This document shows positions 8,143 through 17,442 of a stretch of 64,000 nucleotides of DNA, one piece after another (within the stretch, counting starts at the first letter, position 1; each line of letters begins with the position of its first letter). Origin of the DNA: JBBTDV01 sp038042605 (GTDB taxonomy: Bacteria; Bdellovibrionota; UBA1018). Location of the stretch: assembly GCA_964358645.1 (NCBI GenBank), contig CAYHPW010000003.1, positions 26,750-90,749 of the forward strand, written 5' to 3'. Position numbers and translations under genes: made by a program. The notes beneath the pieces were generated by a model. The model did no database searches. It had not been told where the DNA came from and worked only from the letters and a program-made list of their open reading frames with translations.

Positions 8143-9528
8143 GTCCTTGATTTTAAGCTGCAGCCCTTTCCTTGAAAGCCCAAGCTTCTCAGCCGCTTTT
8201 GTTACATTACCGCCGGTTTCCTCAAGAGCTTTTTCTATAAGCTCACGCTCCACGGTTTGAGTTTGCTTTTTAACTATATCCTTGAAGCTAAGAGTACTCT
8301 CAAGATCGGCCTCGGTAGGCTGTATTTCCGAAGATACCGCGGTAGCCAGCTCTGGCGGCAGATCACGTATCCCGAGTATGTTTCCATCTGACATCAGGAC
8401 CATTCTTTCGAGAACATTCTCGAGTTGTCTTATGTTCCCCGGCCAGTTCCATGCGCGCAAGGCGGTAAAAAGTTCCGGTGTGATGGCAGAGATATTTTTC
8501 TTCAACTTAACGTTAAATTGTTTAACGAAGTGACTCACAAGCAGATCTACGTCCTCCTTCCTATCGCGTAGTGGTGGCAATCGGATCGGCAGCACGTTTA
8601 TGCGGTAAAAGAGGTCTTCGCGGAACCTGCCGGCCTTGACTTCGCCCTCAAGATCCTTGTTAGTCGCGGTTATTATTCTGACATTAACTTTTATTGTGCT
8701 GATGCCGCCCACCCGCTCGAACTCCTGCTCTTGGAAAACCCGCAAAAGCTTGACCTGCATCTCAAGCGGCATGTCAGCCACTTCATCCAGGAATATTGTG
8801 CCCTCATTCGCTAACTCGAAACGCCCAGGCTTTGATGATACAGCCCCGGTAAAAGCTCCACGCTCATAGCCGAACAGCTCGCTCTCTATCAGCGTGGCGG
8901 GTACGGCTGCGCAGTTGATTTTTATGAATGGTTTGCTAGCACGGTCAGAGCGGCGGTGGATCTCATAAGCCACAAGCTCCTTGCCGGTGCCGCTTTCACC
9001 CTGGATAAGAACCGTGACAGGTGAACTTGATATCTTAGTTATCAGCTTGAAAATTTCCTGCATCTGCGGGCTCGCGCCTATTATCGAAAAAAGTGGTTCA
9101 GCGCTTCCTTCACCGACTAACTGCTCGACCGGTAGTATCGTAACAGGTTCCTTACGTCTTTGTTCATAGGTGGATACTGCCTTTTTGACCACATTGATAA
9201 GATCCGTCTGATCAAATGGCTTTGTTATGAAGTCAAAGGCACCGCGTTTCAAAGCTTGTACGGCGGCCTCTATAGTCCCGTATGCCGTGATTATAACCAC
9301 TGGCAGCTGGTGATGATTTTTTTGGCAGTATTCCAGCACATCCATACCACCGGTGCCTGGCATGTACAGGTCTGTTATAACTAAATCAGGCGCAAGGCCT
9401 TCTATGGACTTAATAGCCGTCCTGCTGTCGTTGAATACCGCGGCCTTAAAACCCGCTCTTTCAAGCATTGCCTGGATGACCAGGGTTATGTTTTTTTCAT
9501 CATCAATGACAAGAACTTTTCCGCTCAT
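8116..9528 (-). CDS. NtrC-family sigma54-dependent response regulator
   Basis: 470 residues in the classic three-domain order. The receiver domain has the phospho-acceptor Asp53 in VITDLYMPG and acidic residues IDDE. The AAA+ domain has Walker A GESGTGKE near residue 180 and the sigma54-contacting GAFTGA loop. The C-terminal helix-turn-helix reads NVTKAAEKLGLSRKGLQLK. When phosphorylated, such proteins remodel sigma54-RNA polymerase at -24/-12 promoters. The cognate kinase is directly upstream with nine bases between them. A strong sigma54 promoter at 20460 is a candidate target within the window (inference). Confidence 0.95.
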   Translation of the reverse strand: MSGKVLVIDDEKNITLVIQAMLERAGFKAAVFNDSRTAIKSIEGLAPDLVITDLYMPGTGGMDVLEYCQKNHHQLPVVIITAYGTIEAAVQALKRGAFDFITKPFDQTDLINVVKKAVSTYEQRRKEPVTILPVEQLVGEGSAEPLFSIIGASPQMQEIFKLITKISSSPVTVLIQGESGTGKELVAYEIHRRSDRASKPFIKINCAAVPATLIESELFGYERGAFTGAVSSKPGRFELANEGTIFLDEVADMPLEMQVKLLRVFQEQEFERVGGISTIKVNVRIITATNKDLEGEVKAGRFREDLFYRINVLPIRLPPLRDRKEDVDLLVSHFVKQFNVKLKKNISAITPELFTALRAWNWPGNIRQLENVLERMVLMSDGNILGIRDLPPELATAVSSEIQPTEADLESTLSFKDIVKKQTQTVERELIEKALEETGGNVTKAAEKLGLSRKGLQLKIKDLGIKRPLD

Positions 9529-9537
9529 AACAGCGGC

Positions 9538-11643
9538 CTACTCCTTCACCATCGGCACCATCGGCAATATGACTGAAAATTTAGCAAATTTTCCTTCCTC
9601 GGTTGAAACCTCAATCCGTCCCTTATGAGCTTCTATTATCTTCTGTGAAATGGAAAGACCCAATCCAGTCCCGCTAGGTGACGTCGTGAAAAACGGTATA
9701 AAGAGTTTTTCAAGATTCTCTTTTTTAATCCCTGGGCCGTTATCCTCAACGTGAATCGCTACTTCACCTGGCTTTGCTGAATCTTCAACATCCATGGAAA
9801 CTTTGATGAAGCTGTTTCCGCTGGAGTGATCTCCGTCTTCCGCAGAAAGCGCGTTAAAGCTGTTTTGGATCAGGTTGATTAGTACTTGTTGTATCTGTTC
9901 AGCAGACGCCAAAACGAGTACAGACCCTCTGAAAGGCTCGGACAAAAGCTTTACTCCAGCCCTGGCACTTGATTTCATAAGCTCGACGCATTTTTGGACA
10001 AGCTGGGCGATGTCGATTGGTTTCATCTCCATGTTCCCAGGGCGTGAATAATCAAGGAACTGCGTGACAACTCTGTTAAGCCTGTCAACTTCTTCAATTA
10101 TAACCCGCAGGAATTTGCTCTCGGGTCTGTCTGATTCTGGATCCAAAAACTGGGCCGCCCCTTTTATGGCTCCCAGCGGATTTCTTATCTCGTGAGCCAG
10201 TCCGGCAGCCATCTCGCCAAGGGCTGCAAGCCTTTCCTTCTCGCGCTGTCTTACAAATACCTCTAGGTTCTTCATCGTGTTCGCTGATTGTTCAAGATAC
10301 GGATAAACAATGCGCAAGAATCCCCAGTTGCTCCCCCAATAGCTAGGTGGCGAGAGAACCCTGAGTATAAGAAAACCAAGTACTTTATCCGTTGCGATCA
10401 GAGGCACCAGCAGATTACCGCCAAGCGCCCTTAATCCCTGTATCAATGCGCCTAGATGCACTCTTTGGGTTTTGCTGGCTGAACGATCGATTTCATTTTC
10501 CAGTATCTGGTCAAGGAGGATCGGTAGTTCACCTTTCTTATTTAAATACTCGCAATGTTTAAGAAGGGGGTGATCAGCCAGAATCTCCCTTAATAATATT
10601 GAATCTCCGATTTGGCCATGCCCACCTTCGGCTTCTATACCAACAGTCCGCACACGCCGATATCTTGTGCCATCACCACGCAATACAAAAAGAGCCGCCC
10701 ATTCCGGCTTTAAAACCTGATCGACCGCCACTAAAATGGAATGGAAAAGCATACCTGGGTCCACGATGCCAGCAAGCTTCCGTTGTGCTTCCTTTAGGGT
10801 CTGTTCAATGAACCTGTGCTCCTTGCTAAGAAGTCGCTCGGTAAAATATCTTACGGTTGATCTTAGTGGTTCAAGCAGCATTAATATAAGAAAAGACGCT
10901 ATGAATGAATTCAGGAAAAAAAGCGCCGGACTGTCTTGAACCCACGCGACTAGTAACCAGAACAACCCCGTCAGAGTGAGCGCAACAGCCATGAGCACGG
11001 TGAATCTGGAGAAAAGCGCGCTGAAGTTCAACAGACGCTGCTCGGTTATGGCTTGGCTTACAAAAAACAGATAGATCGCGAGAATTATATTCCCTGCAGA
11101 CGCGAACCATGGCCCCATAAACGTGACGTGATCCATCACTGACGTCACTAGACATATCAGCCCACCCAGGTAAATAAGCCCTCGGCGTCCGAATGAAACC
11201 ATCGTTCGAAGCTTTCTGTCATTCCACATCAGGTGTATCAACTGAAACAGCACCACCACGGGCATGAAATATATGAGCTGGAGGAAAAATGATTTTGACT
11301 CAAGCCTTAGAACAAGCACCACTGTAAAGCAAAGCGACAAGACAATGCTTGTATTCAGCAAAACACGGCTGAATGCTCCCTTCACCCTTGCCATCACGCG
11401 GATGAGCGTGAGTGCTGCGGGGGTCACCCAGATATTAAACAAGAGGTGCCAGCGATAAAAAGAATCACCTGGCCAAACCTTATCCAGGAAAAAAGCTAGC
11501 GCCCAACCACTTATTAGTGCGCTGAGGACGGCAAAAGCGCGGTAAAGCTTATTCCTCACGTTTCTAGCTAGTATGGAGAAGCCAAGCGCAAAGCTGGTTA
11601 CACCGACAATTACCGAGGACTGACCGAGGATATCCATGTTCAT
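9538..11643 (-). CDS. Membrane sensor histidine kinase with GAF-like domain
   Basis: About 701 residues: an N-terminal block of seven to eight hydrophobic segments (to about residue 265), a GAF-like region (about 290-450), then a HisKA domain with the phospho-accepting histidine in GEMAAGLAHEIRNPLGAIKG and a HATPase domain with NSFNAL, DNGPGIKKEN and GTGLGLSISQKI. It presumably autophosphorylates on an unknown membrane or intracellular signal and passes phosphate to the adjacent NtrC-type regulator. I place the start at ATG 11643, which overlaps the upstream TGA as ATGA; a GTG at 11658 and ATG at 11637 are in frame. The architecture resembles PrsK-type kinases. Confidence 0.9.
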   Translation of the reverse strand: MNMDILGQSSVIVGVTSFALGFSILARNVRNKLYRAFAVLSALISGWALAFFLDKVWPGDSFYRWHLLFNIWVTPAALTLIRVMARVKGAFSRVLLNTSIVLSLCFTVVLVLRLESKSFFLQLIYFMPVVVLFQLIHLMWNDRKLRTMVSFGRRGLIYLGGLICLVTSVMDHVTFMGPWFASAGNIILAIYLFFVSQAITEQRLLNFSALFSRFTVLMAVALTLTGLFWLLVAWVQDSPALFFLNSFIASFLILMLLEPLRSTVRYFTERLLSKEHRFIEQTLKEAQRKLAGIVDPGMLFHSILVAVDQVLKPEWAALFVLRGDGTRYRRVRTVGIEAEGGHGQIGDSILLREILADHPLLKHCEYLNKKGELPILLDQILENEIDRSASKTQRVHLGALIQGLRALGGNLLVPLIATDKVLGFLILRVLSPPSYWGSNWGFLRIVYPYLEQSANTMKNLEVFVRQREKERLAALGEMAAGLAHEIRNPLGAIKGAAQFLDPESDRPESKFLRVIIEEVDRLNRVVTQFLDYSRPGNMEMKPIDIAQLVQKCVELMKSSARAGVKLLSEPFRGSVLVLASAEQIQQVLINLIQNSFNALSAEDGDHSSGNSFIKVSMDVEDSAKPGEVAIHVEDNGPGIKKENLEKLFIPFFTTSPSGTGLGLSISQKIIEAHKGRIEVSTEEGKFAKFSVILPMVPMVKE

Positions 11644-12509
11644 AGCCCTCGCGCCCACTCGGGCCTGAGCGCACCTTCTTTGAGTGCTTTGTCGATTGTC
11701 GTAAGGATTTTTCCCCGGTCTTCAGGGAGAACGCCTCGCAGTGGGACATAATTCGAGGCATGATTGGTCCTGAATACAACCGGCCTAAATGGCTGGATAA
11801 GCGAAACCATATTGGAAAGCTCACAAAGCGATTCTTCAGGTGTGATGGGGACGAAAAATCCTTTTTCAGCTTCGTCTGCAAGAGGAGTCCCTGGGATAAG
11901 AGTCAGTGTAAGCGCACTGAAAAACGATGGCGACATCTCGCTGATCACGCGGGCGGTTTCCACCGCGTGCGCTTCGGTATAGGCTTTCCCGGCTATACCT
12001 AGCAACGCAATCACGCTGGTCTGTATGGAAGCGGACTCAGCACGTAAAACCGCGCGTGTCATTTCGGCTGCTGTACTTCCTTTTTTGATTTTATTAAGAA
12101 CATTTTCACTACCCGACTCAAGGCCTATGTATGCAATACCGAGTTTGCGCGTTTTAAGCTCCGCTAGTTCCTGGTCAGTTTTTGTCTCGATCCCACGAGC
12201 ATCCGTATAAATCGCGACTCTTTCAAGCTCATGGAAGCGGTTTGATAGCTCGTCCAATATGCGAGTGAGCTTGCCGGTCTTTAGAATCATCGCATCGCCA
12301 TCAGCTAAAAAGACACGACGTGTATCCGGCCATAGCCGCGCTGCCACGGCTATGTCTTCAAAAACTTCAGCCTCCGGCCTAACGCGAAATGGTTTTTCCG
12401 CGTACATTCCGCAGAATGTACACTTGTTGCGTGAGCAACCGTAAGTCACTTGCAGTATATAACTATCTGCCTCGCTCGGGGGCCTGAAAACTGGTTCAAT
12501 GTAACGCAC
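11640..12509 (-). CDS. Radical SAM protein (COG1032-like)
   Basis: A 289-residue protein with the iron-sulfur site YGCSRNKCTFCGMY near residue 24, where cysteines are spaced C-x4-C-x2-C instead of the usual C-x3-C-x2-C. GYxGLESGS-like GIAYIGLESGSENVL follows in the TIM barrel. The family cleaves S-adenosylmethionine to start radical chemistry; the substrate is unknown and no B12-binding domain is present. It is the first gene of a radical SAM / histidine kinase / regulator operon with stop-start overlap, and is divergent from the HAO-family cytochrome gene. Confidence 0.85.
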   Translation of the reverse strand: MRYIEPVFRPPSEADSYILQVTYGCSRNKCTFCGMYAEKPFRVRPEAEVFEDIAVAARLWPDTRRVFLADGDAMILKTGKLTRILDELSNRFHELERVAIYTDARGIETKTDQELAELKTRKLGIAYIGLESGSENVLNKIKKGSTAAEMTRAVLRAESASIQTSVIALLGIAGKAYTEAHAVETARVISEMSPSFFSALTLTLIPGTPLADEAEKGFFVPITPEESLCELSNMVSLIQPFRPVVFRTNHASNYVPLRGVLPEDRGKILTTIDKALKEGALRPEWARGL

Positions 12510-12598
12510 CGTCAGAACTTACAGCAAAAGAAACATACTTGACAAGTCGTAGGAGCCAACTAAACATGATTATACATAAGCACCCAGGGAGACCATCA

Positions 12599-14050
12599 AT
12601 GAAAACACGATCAAGAAACCAGCTTTTTTACACAATCACAATCTGCACCATCATGGCCGCTTTGGTTTGCATTGATGCTTCAGCCGCCACAACACAGGAC
12701 CCGGGCTGTGTTTCATGCCATACAAAGAAAACCCCCGGCATCGTTGGCCAGTGGAAGGAAAGCAAGCATTCAAAGGCTGAAATAAGCTGCCTTGACTGCC
12801 ATCAGGCCAAGGAGGGTGAGCCGGACGCTTTTAAACATGCCGGAAAAACCATAGCCACAATAGTGTCCCCAAAAGATTGCGCCGAGTGCCACGAGAAAGA
12901 AGCCAAAGAATTTCAAAGCAGTCACCATGCTAATGCCGGCATGATTCTTGGGAGTCTGGACAACGTACTTGCGGAAGTTGTCGAAGGCCACACCATCTTT
13001 AACGAAAAAGGGGAGAAAATAAAAAATTCACCGGCAGCGGTTTCAGGCTGCCTGCAATGCCACGGATCTGAGATCAAAGTAATTGGCGACGGCAAGTTAG
13101 ACCCAGACACCTGGCCCAATACTGGTATGGGTCGCCTCAACCCTGACGGTAGCAAAGGGAGTTGCTCGGCATGCCACCTTAGGCATAATTTTTCGATCGC
13201 ACAAGCAAGACAACCTGAGAATTGTGGACGTTGCCACATGGGGCCGGATCATCCACAGATTGAGATATATAACGAATCGAAGCATGGGATAGCGTTCGCG
13301 GCGAATAGAGAAAAATACACAAAGCAAATGGATAAAATGAAGTGGATTCCGGGTGTCCACTATGAGCAGGGTCCGACCTGTTCTTCTTGCCACATGGGCG
13401 CGACCAGAACACTGCCAGTCACGCATGACGTTGGAGAGCGGATCTCCTGGACGCTGAGACCAGCGATTTCTGAGAAAATTGACGAAGCTGCCAAGAAGAG
13501 CGGTCTTACAAATGTAAAGCCGTGGGAAAAAAGAAGAGACGACATGAAGAATGTATGCTCAAGCTGTCACGGCCCAAACTGGGTCGAGAACTGGTACAAG
13601 CAGTATGATGGCCTGGTCAATCTCTATAACGAGAAGTTTGGAAAGCCGGCAACCGAACTTTACAAGATGGTTAATTCAAAAGGGCTGATAACGCCGGACA
13701 TTCCTTTTGATGATAAGATAGATTTTACATATTACTTTCTATGGCACCACGAAGGTCGCCGGGCAAGGCATGGTGCTGCTATGATGGGGCCTGACTACAC
13801 TCAGTGGCATGGGATGTATGAAGTAGCCGAACGCTTTTACATGGAATTCATCCCGGAACTAAAAGACCTGATTCATATCAGCGCCGCAAAGGGAGGAGAA
13901 AAAGCCTCTTCAGCAAAAGCCATCGAAAGCAGGATGAGCGAAATCCTAAACAGCGAAATGCACCGATGGTTCCTTGGCAAGATGCCTGAGGCCGAAAAAG
14001 CAGCACGCAAAAAAGCCTCGGATGAGTTTAAAAAGCGTTACGCGCAGTAA
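12599..14050 (+). CDS. Octaheme cytochrome c, hydroxylamine oxidoreductase (HAO) family
   Basis: ATG 12599 is chosen because AGGGAGA lies just upstream and the product begins with a signal peptide ending near DASA. The 483-residue protein carries eight CxxCH sites: CVSCH, CLDCH, CAECH, CLQCH, CSACH, CGRCH, CSSCH and CSSCH. The order, the phrase SPKDCAECHEKEAKEFQSSHH and the C-terminal WHHEGRRARHGAAMMGPDY then WHGMYEVAERFY are characteristic of the HAO family. Members oxidise hydroxylamine or hydrazine, or reduce nitrite or hydroxylamine when the cross-linking tyrosine is absent. Whether that tyrosine is present needs an alignment. It acts in the periplasm. A small membrane protein and a cytochrome c-b fusion follow on the same strand, suggesting an electron connection to quinones. 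Confidence 0.88.
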   Translation: MKTRSRNQLFYTITICTIMAALVCIDASAATTQDPGCVSCHTKKTPGIVGQWKESKHSKAEISCLDCHQAKEGEPDAFKHAGKTIATIVSPKDCAECHEKEAKEFQSSHHANAGMILGSLDNVLAEVVEGHTIFNEKGEKIKNSPAAVSGCLQCHGSEIKVIGDGKLDPDTWPNTGMGRLNPDGSKGSCSACHLRHNFSIAQARQPENCGRCHMGPDHPQIEIYNESKHGIAFAANREKYTKQMDKMKWIPGVHYEQGPTCSSCHMGATRTLPVTHDVGERISWTLRPAISEKIDEAAKKSGLTNVKPWEKRRDDMKNVCSSCHGPNWVENWYKQYDGLVNLYNEKFGKPATELYKMVNSKGLITPDIPFDDKIDFTYYFLWHHEGRRARHGAAMMGPDYTQWHGMYEVAERFYMEFIPELKDLIHISAAKGGEKASSAKAIESRMSEILNSEMHRWFLGKMPEAEKAARKKASDEFKKRYAQ

Positions 14051-14255
14051 GGGCGTTTATTGTGTTTTTTCGCCAAAAATGACTCAATTTAGATCGCCAT
14101 CATAAAGTAGCAATATTATACTTTCGTTGTAGTGGCTAACTGTCTTGAAATTATAGGCTAATTTTAAGTATATTTGATCTTAATATTAAGACTGTCGGTG
14201 CGAAATTTGTATATTAAGTGATTGAGTGATTTGAGAGATAAACAAGGAGGTCTTT

Positions 14256-14570
14256 ATGCGTAAACACAATCTTCCAGTTCTACTTGGTGCTGGCTTGGGC
14301 TTTGTCGTATTTCTAGCTGTGGCATTACTGCCGACCCTTGTATATGGCGGATATGCTGGACTACTGCTTGCTGGTGGTATTTTTGGAACCCCGGTAGAAC
14401 AGACCATATTGTCAAGAGGTTTGATAGTTTTCGGAATGAGTTTAGGCGTGACAGCAGTTGCATTCCTTTTTACTATTGCTGGAGCTGCTTCAGGTGCATT
14501 GGTTGGCACCATTGTTAAACAACTTGCTCCGAAAACCGAAGTATCAAAAGCTGAGTCATTAGTGAAGTAA
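14256..14570 (+). CDS. Small integral membrane protein in the cytochrome cluster
   Basis: 104 residues behind a strong AAGGAGG ribosome site. There are two to three hydrophobic segments (about residues 8-28, 32-48 and 58-88) rich in Gly and Ala, with a charged C-terminus. I do not recognise a family and it has no heme motif. It lies between the HAO-family gene and the cytochrome c-b gene, 38 bases before the latter, so it may be an accessory subunit or assembly factor (inference). The 205 bases upstream hold no other gene. Confidence 0.65.
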   Translation: MRKHNLPVLLGAGLGFVVFLAVALLPTLVYGGYAGLLLAGGIFGTPVEQTILSRGLIVFGMSLGVTAVAFLFTIAGAASGALVGTIVKQLAPKTEVSKAESLVK

Positions 14571-14608
14571 GGTGTTAAGACAGTAATAGTTAGATTAGCG
14601 GAGAACGG

Positions 14609-16162
14609 ATGTTGCGATACCCTGTTGTGTTGGGAGTAGTGCTATTAAATTTTATAATTTTGTTACATGTGCGCGCCGACAGCCAGCTAAACGCCCAATG
14701 TATCGAGTGCCATGAATCGTCTGGTATTGATCAAACAGTATTTCTCAAATCAGTCCACGGTGACCTAAGTTGTATTGAATGCCACAGTGGATATGACGTT
14801 TCAAAACACGACACCAAGCCGATCCCCGCACCGGAAGGAAAATCGGTTCTTGTCGCCAAACTTGGCACAAAAAGCAAAGCACCGTTAGCTCTTTTATCTT
14901 GCGATAAGTGCCATCCGGACGTGATAGAACAACTTAGCTTATCCATACACAGCACATGGCTCCGCGAGAATCTCCCAGCTGCTGGCCCCATTTGTAGTGA
15001 CTGTCATGGTTCCACACATAATATAGAAAAAAGCGGCACGAGGAATGAAAGAAATTATTCAAAACTCAACCGCTGCGCCGCATGCCATAAACAAAACTCA
15101 GAAGTTGTGCCTACATATTACGATTCAGTTCATGGAAGGCTTATATCGATCGGCAGCAACAAGGCACCTGCCTGTCACGATTGCCACGGAAGCCATAATA
15201 TTCTTGCGGCTGCCAGCATTGATTCACCAGTGTCACCCCAGAACAAAGCAAGAACCTGCGCTAAATGCCACACCGGTGCGGATAATAGATTTGCAGCCGT
15301 CATTACGCATAAACCAGTTGCGCATGGAAGCCATCCTGGGCCTCATTGGACACATGTCTTTTTTTCTTATTTGACCACTCTTACTTTGCTTGGTTTAAGT
15401 GGCCACATCGCGCTTGATTTCAGTTCTGAAATAAGGATGAGATTTAGGAGGCGCAAGAGAGAGACTCATGACAAGACATTGTTCATCGGCATGCCACAAT
15501 CCGTGGTCAGGCTGGATATCCACCAGCGCATACAGCACTGGCTGTTAATCGCATCAGTCATTTTATTAGTGTTGACGGGATGGCCGCTTAGGGCAGCACT
15601 GCTCGGCCCATCTCGCAGCCTGGTAGCACTTTTCGGTGGGCCGCACGGTGCCGCCATAGTACACCGTTTTGCAGCATTCTTGCTGATCTTTGCCGCTATA
15701 TATCACCTTGTCTATCTTACGGTCATTGCTTTCAAGGGGAAGCTGAGGTTCAGCATGATGCCCACATTTAAGGATGTGACCGATCTTTTCCAAAATCTAA
15801 CGTTTTTCATTGGACTGCGCCACGAGCGACCAAGGTTTGGAAAATTCAGCTATGTTGAGAAATTTGACTACTGGGCAGTATTCTGGGGAACAGCGATCAT
15901 GGTCGGGACCGGCTTTATATACTGGTTTCCTGTTCAGTTTTCGGCATGGATCCCTTCATGGGTTATCAACGCCGCCCAACTCGCACATGGAGAAGAAGCT
16001 ACGTTGGCCGCATTAGCGCTATTTGTCTGGCATTTTTATAACGTGCACATGCGACCATCTATTTTCCCGATGAATTGGGCATGGCTCAACGGACGGATAT
16101 CGACAGAAATGCTATATGAAGAGCACCGGTTGGAGTACGAAAAGCTGAAAAAAAACAATTAA
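14609..16162 (+). CDS. Heptaheme cytochrome c fused to a membrane cytochrome b
   Basis: 517 residues. After a signal peptide, the first half has seven CxxCH sites (CIECH twice, CDKCH, CSDCH, CAACH, CHDCH, CAKCH). From about residue 245 the protein has five hydrophobic segments with histidines in membrane context, such as RIQHWLLIASVILLVLTGW, AAIVHRFAAFLLIFAAIYHL and FVWHFYNVHMRP, typical of cytochrome b561 / formate dehydrogenase gamma-type diheme b subunits. The layout suggests quinol oxidation in the membrane and electron delivery to periplasmic hemes (inference). It follows the HAO-family gene and is the likely membrane partner. Its TAA and the TTA of the convergent 12-heme gene share four bases. 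Confidence 0.85.
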   Translation: MLRYPVVLGVVLLNFIILLHVRADSQLNAQCIECHESSGIDQTVFLKSVHGDLSCIECHSGYDVSKHDTKPIPAPEGKSVLVAKLGTKSKAPLALLSCDKCHPDVIEQLSLSIHSTWLRENLPAAGPICSDCHGSTHNIEKSGTRNERNYSKLNRCAACHKQNSEVVPTYYDSVHGRLISIGSNKAPACHDCHGSHNILAAASIDSPVSPQNKARTCAKCHTGADNRFAAVITHKPVAHGSHPGPHWTHVFFSYLTTLTLLGLSGHIALDFSSEIRMRFRRRKRETHDKTLFIGMPQSVVRLDIHQRIQHWLLIASVILLVLTGWPLRAALLGPSRSLVALFGGPHGAAIVHRFAAFLLIFAAIYHLVYLTVIAFKGKLRFSMMPTFKDVTDLFQNLTFFIGLRHERPRFGKFSYVEKFDYWAVFWGTAIMVGTGFIYWFPVQFSAWIPSWVINAAQLAHGEEATLAALALFVWHFYNVHMRPSIFPMNWAWLNGRISTEMLYEEHRLEYEKLKKNN

Positions 16163-17040
16163 CGTGCTTTGGGCTCTTTATCATTCAAGGCCCATTTGTG
16201 GCATTCATTACATGATTTGTGTCCAAAATGCGTTGCCGCTTCTTTATGGCACTTTAGACAGTCCTCACGTTCGGAATGCCAGGCATGCGGCTTGTGACAG
16301 TTAGAACATTTCCGGTGACCAGGTTTTGAGTGAAGTCCAGCCTTTTTGATTTCAGCATGACAGCTATTACAACCAACCGTCTCTGTCTTTGATGAATGAG
16401 GTTTATGGCATGCGGAACAAGAAAACTGCATCGCCATATTTTCCGGAGTAGCCATAGAGACTCCTCTTTCCCTGTGACATTTCATGCAATCACGACGTGT
16501 TGGTTTTAAATTGGTTGATGACGAAATAAAATCATGACAGGCAAAGCAATGCATTTTCTGCATCGCTGCCACATTAACGGAGTGATTACCATGACACTCG
16601 CTGCATACATCGGCGATCGGTTGGAAAACGTGCTTTGAGCCAGTGTGACAGCGAAGGCACTTAATCTTATTTGTAACTACATGCACTCTGTGACCGCGTG
16701 ATCCACCTATTTGCGGCCAGTTCGTGTCGTGAGAGACATGACAGGACGCGCATGCGCCTACTTCAACTGAGAAATGCTTCCGTAATTTGACGGGCATTTT
16801 TTCAGTCAGGAAACTTTTTAACACTACAAGTCCTTCTGATGTTGATGAATGATGGCATTGTTGGCAATGGGTACTGCCATGGCCTGTGGTTTTCCATGCT
16901 GTAAATTCAGGCGAAGCTTTATGGCAAGTTGTGCAAAAATTAGGATTTTCCGTTATGTATTTATGGAGTGATCGCCAACCTATGAGGCCCATGCCTAGCA
17001 ATACTATCCCCATCCCAATTAGTATACTGACATGACGCAT
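16159..17040 (-). CDS. Twelve-heme membrane-anchored cytochrome c (NapC/NirT-like N-terminus)
   Basis: 293 residues with one N-terminal membrane anchor (ILIGMGIVLLGMGLIGW) followed at once by NPNFCTTCHKASPEF, which resembles the start of NapC/NirT/NrfH quinol dehydrogenases. Twelve CxxCH sites are present (CTTCH, CQQCH, CASCH, CLRCH, CSECH, CFACH, CMKCH, CSACH, CNSCH, CSNCH, CLKCH, CNECH), far more than the four of NapC. It may therefore be a quinol-linked start joined to an electron wire (inference). It is the last gene of a minus-strand operon after a 26-heme lipoprotein and a 4-TM protein. Confidence 0.85.
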   Translation of the reverse strand: MRHVSILIGMGIVLLGMGLIGWRSLHKYITENPNFCTTCHKASPEFTAWKTTGHGSTHCQQCHHSSTSEGLVVLKSFLTEKMPVKLRKHFSVEVGACASCHVSHDTNWPQIGGSRGHRVHVVTNKIKCLRCHTGSKHVFQPIADVCSECHGNHSVNVAAMQKMHCFACHDFISSSTNLKPTRRDCMKCHRERGVSMATPENMAMQFSCSACHKPHSSKTETVGCNSCHAEIKKAGLHSKPGHRKCSNCHKPHAWHSEREDCLKCHKEAATHFGHKSCNECHKWALNDKEPKAR

Positions 17041-17088
17041 TCTCTATAAAACTACATTGCATAAACAAGTAAATCAACACAAGCTGGT

Positions 17089-17442
17089 TTATATTCTTTG
17101 AAAAAGTACGCGTGACTCCATGGCAAGCAATCCTCGTAGCCCAATGATCCCAAAGATTATTAAAATTCCAGGAATATAAACCACACAAAGAATAATACCA
17201 GCCACCCAAGCCCAATGTTTAAACCGCTTGATGCCATGGATGATAATTTCAACAATCACTGCTATTGCAAAGAAAAAGAAAGATACACAGTAACTGATAA
17301 ATATTTGTTCATCACTTGCTGTGCTTTTTGATTTAGCTAAAAAAGAAAACACAATAAGTGATATGGCAAAAACTACATATAAGACGGCACTTACATGTAG
17401 GCAGGCTATTGATAACCTAAGCGGCCTTGGCAATACTACCAT
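17089..17442 (-). CDS. Four-TM integral membrane protein
   Basis: 117 residues from ATG 17442, whose first bases overlap the stop of the upstream 26-heme gene, suggesting translational coupling. Four hydrophobic segments are visible (around SIACLHVSAVLYVVFAISL, ISYCVSFFFFAIAVIVEII, WAWVAGIILCVVYIPGILI and the following FGIIGL stretch). There is no heme motif and I do not recognise the family. Its place between two multiheme cytochrome genes suggests a membrane partner for them, but this is context only. An in-frame start at 17496 would lie wholly inside the upstream gene and is less likely. Confidence 0.6.
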   Translation of the reverse strand: MVVLPRPLRLSIACLHVSAVLYVVFAISLIVFSFLAKSKSTASDEQIFISYCVSFFFFAIAVIVEIIIHGIKRFKHWAWVAGIILCVVYIPGILIIFGIIGLRGLLAMESRVLFQRI

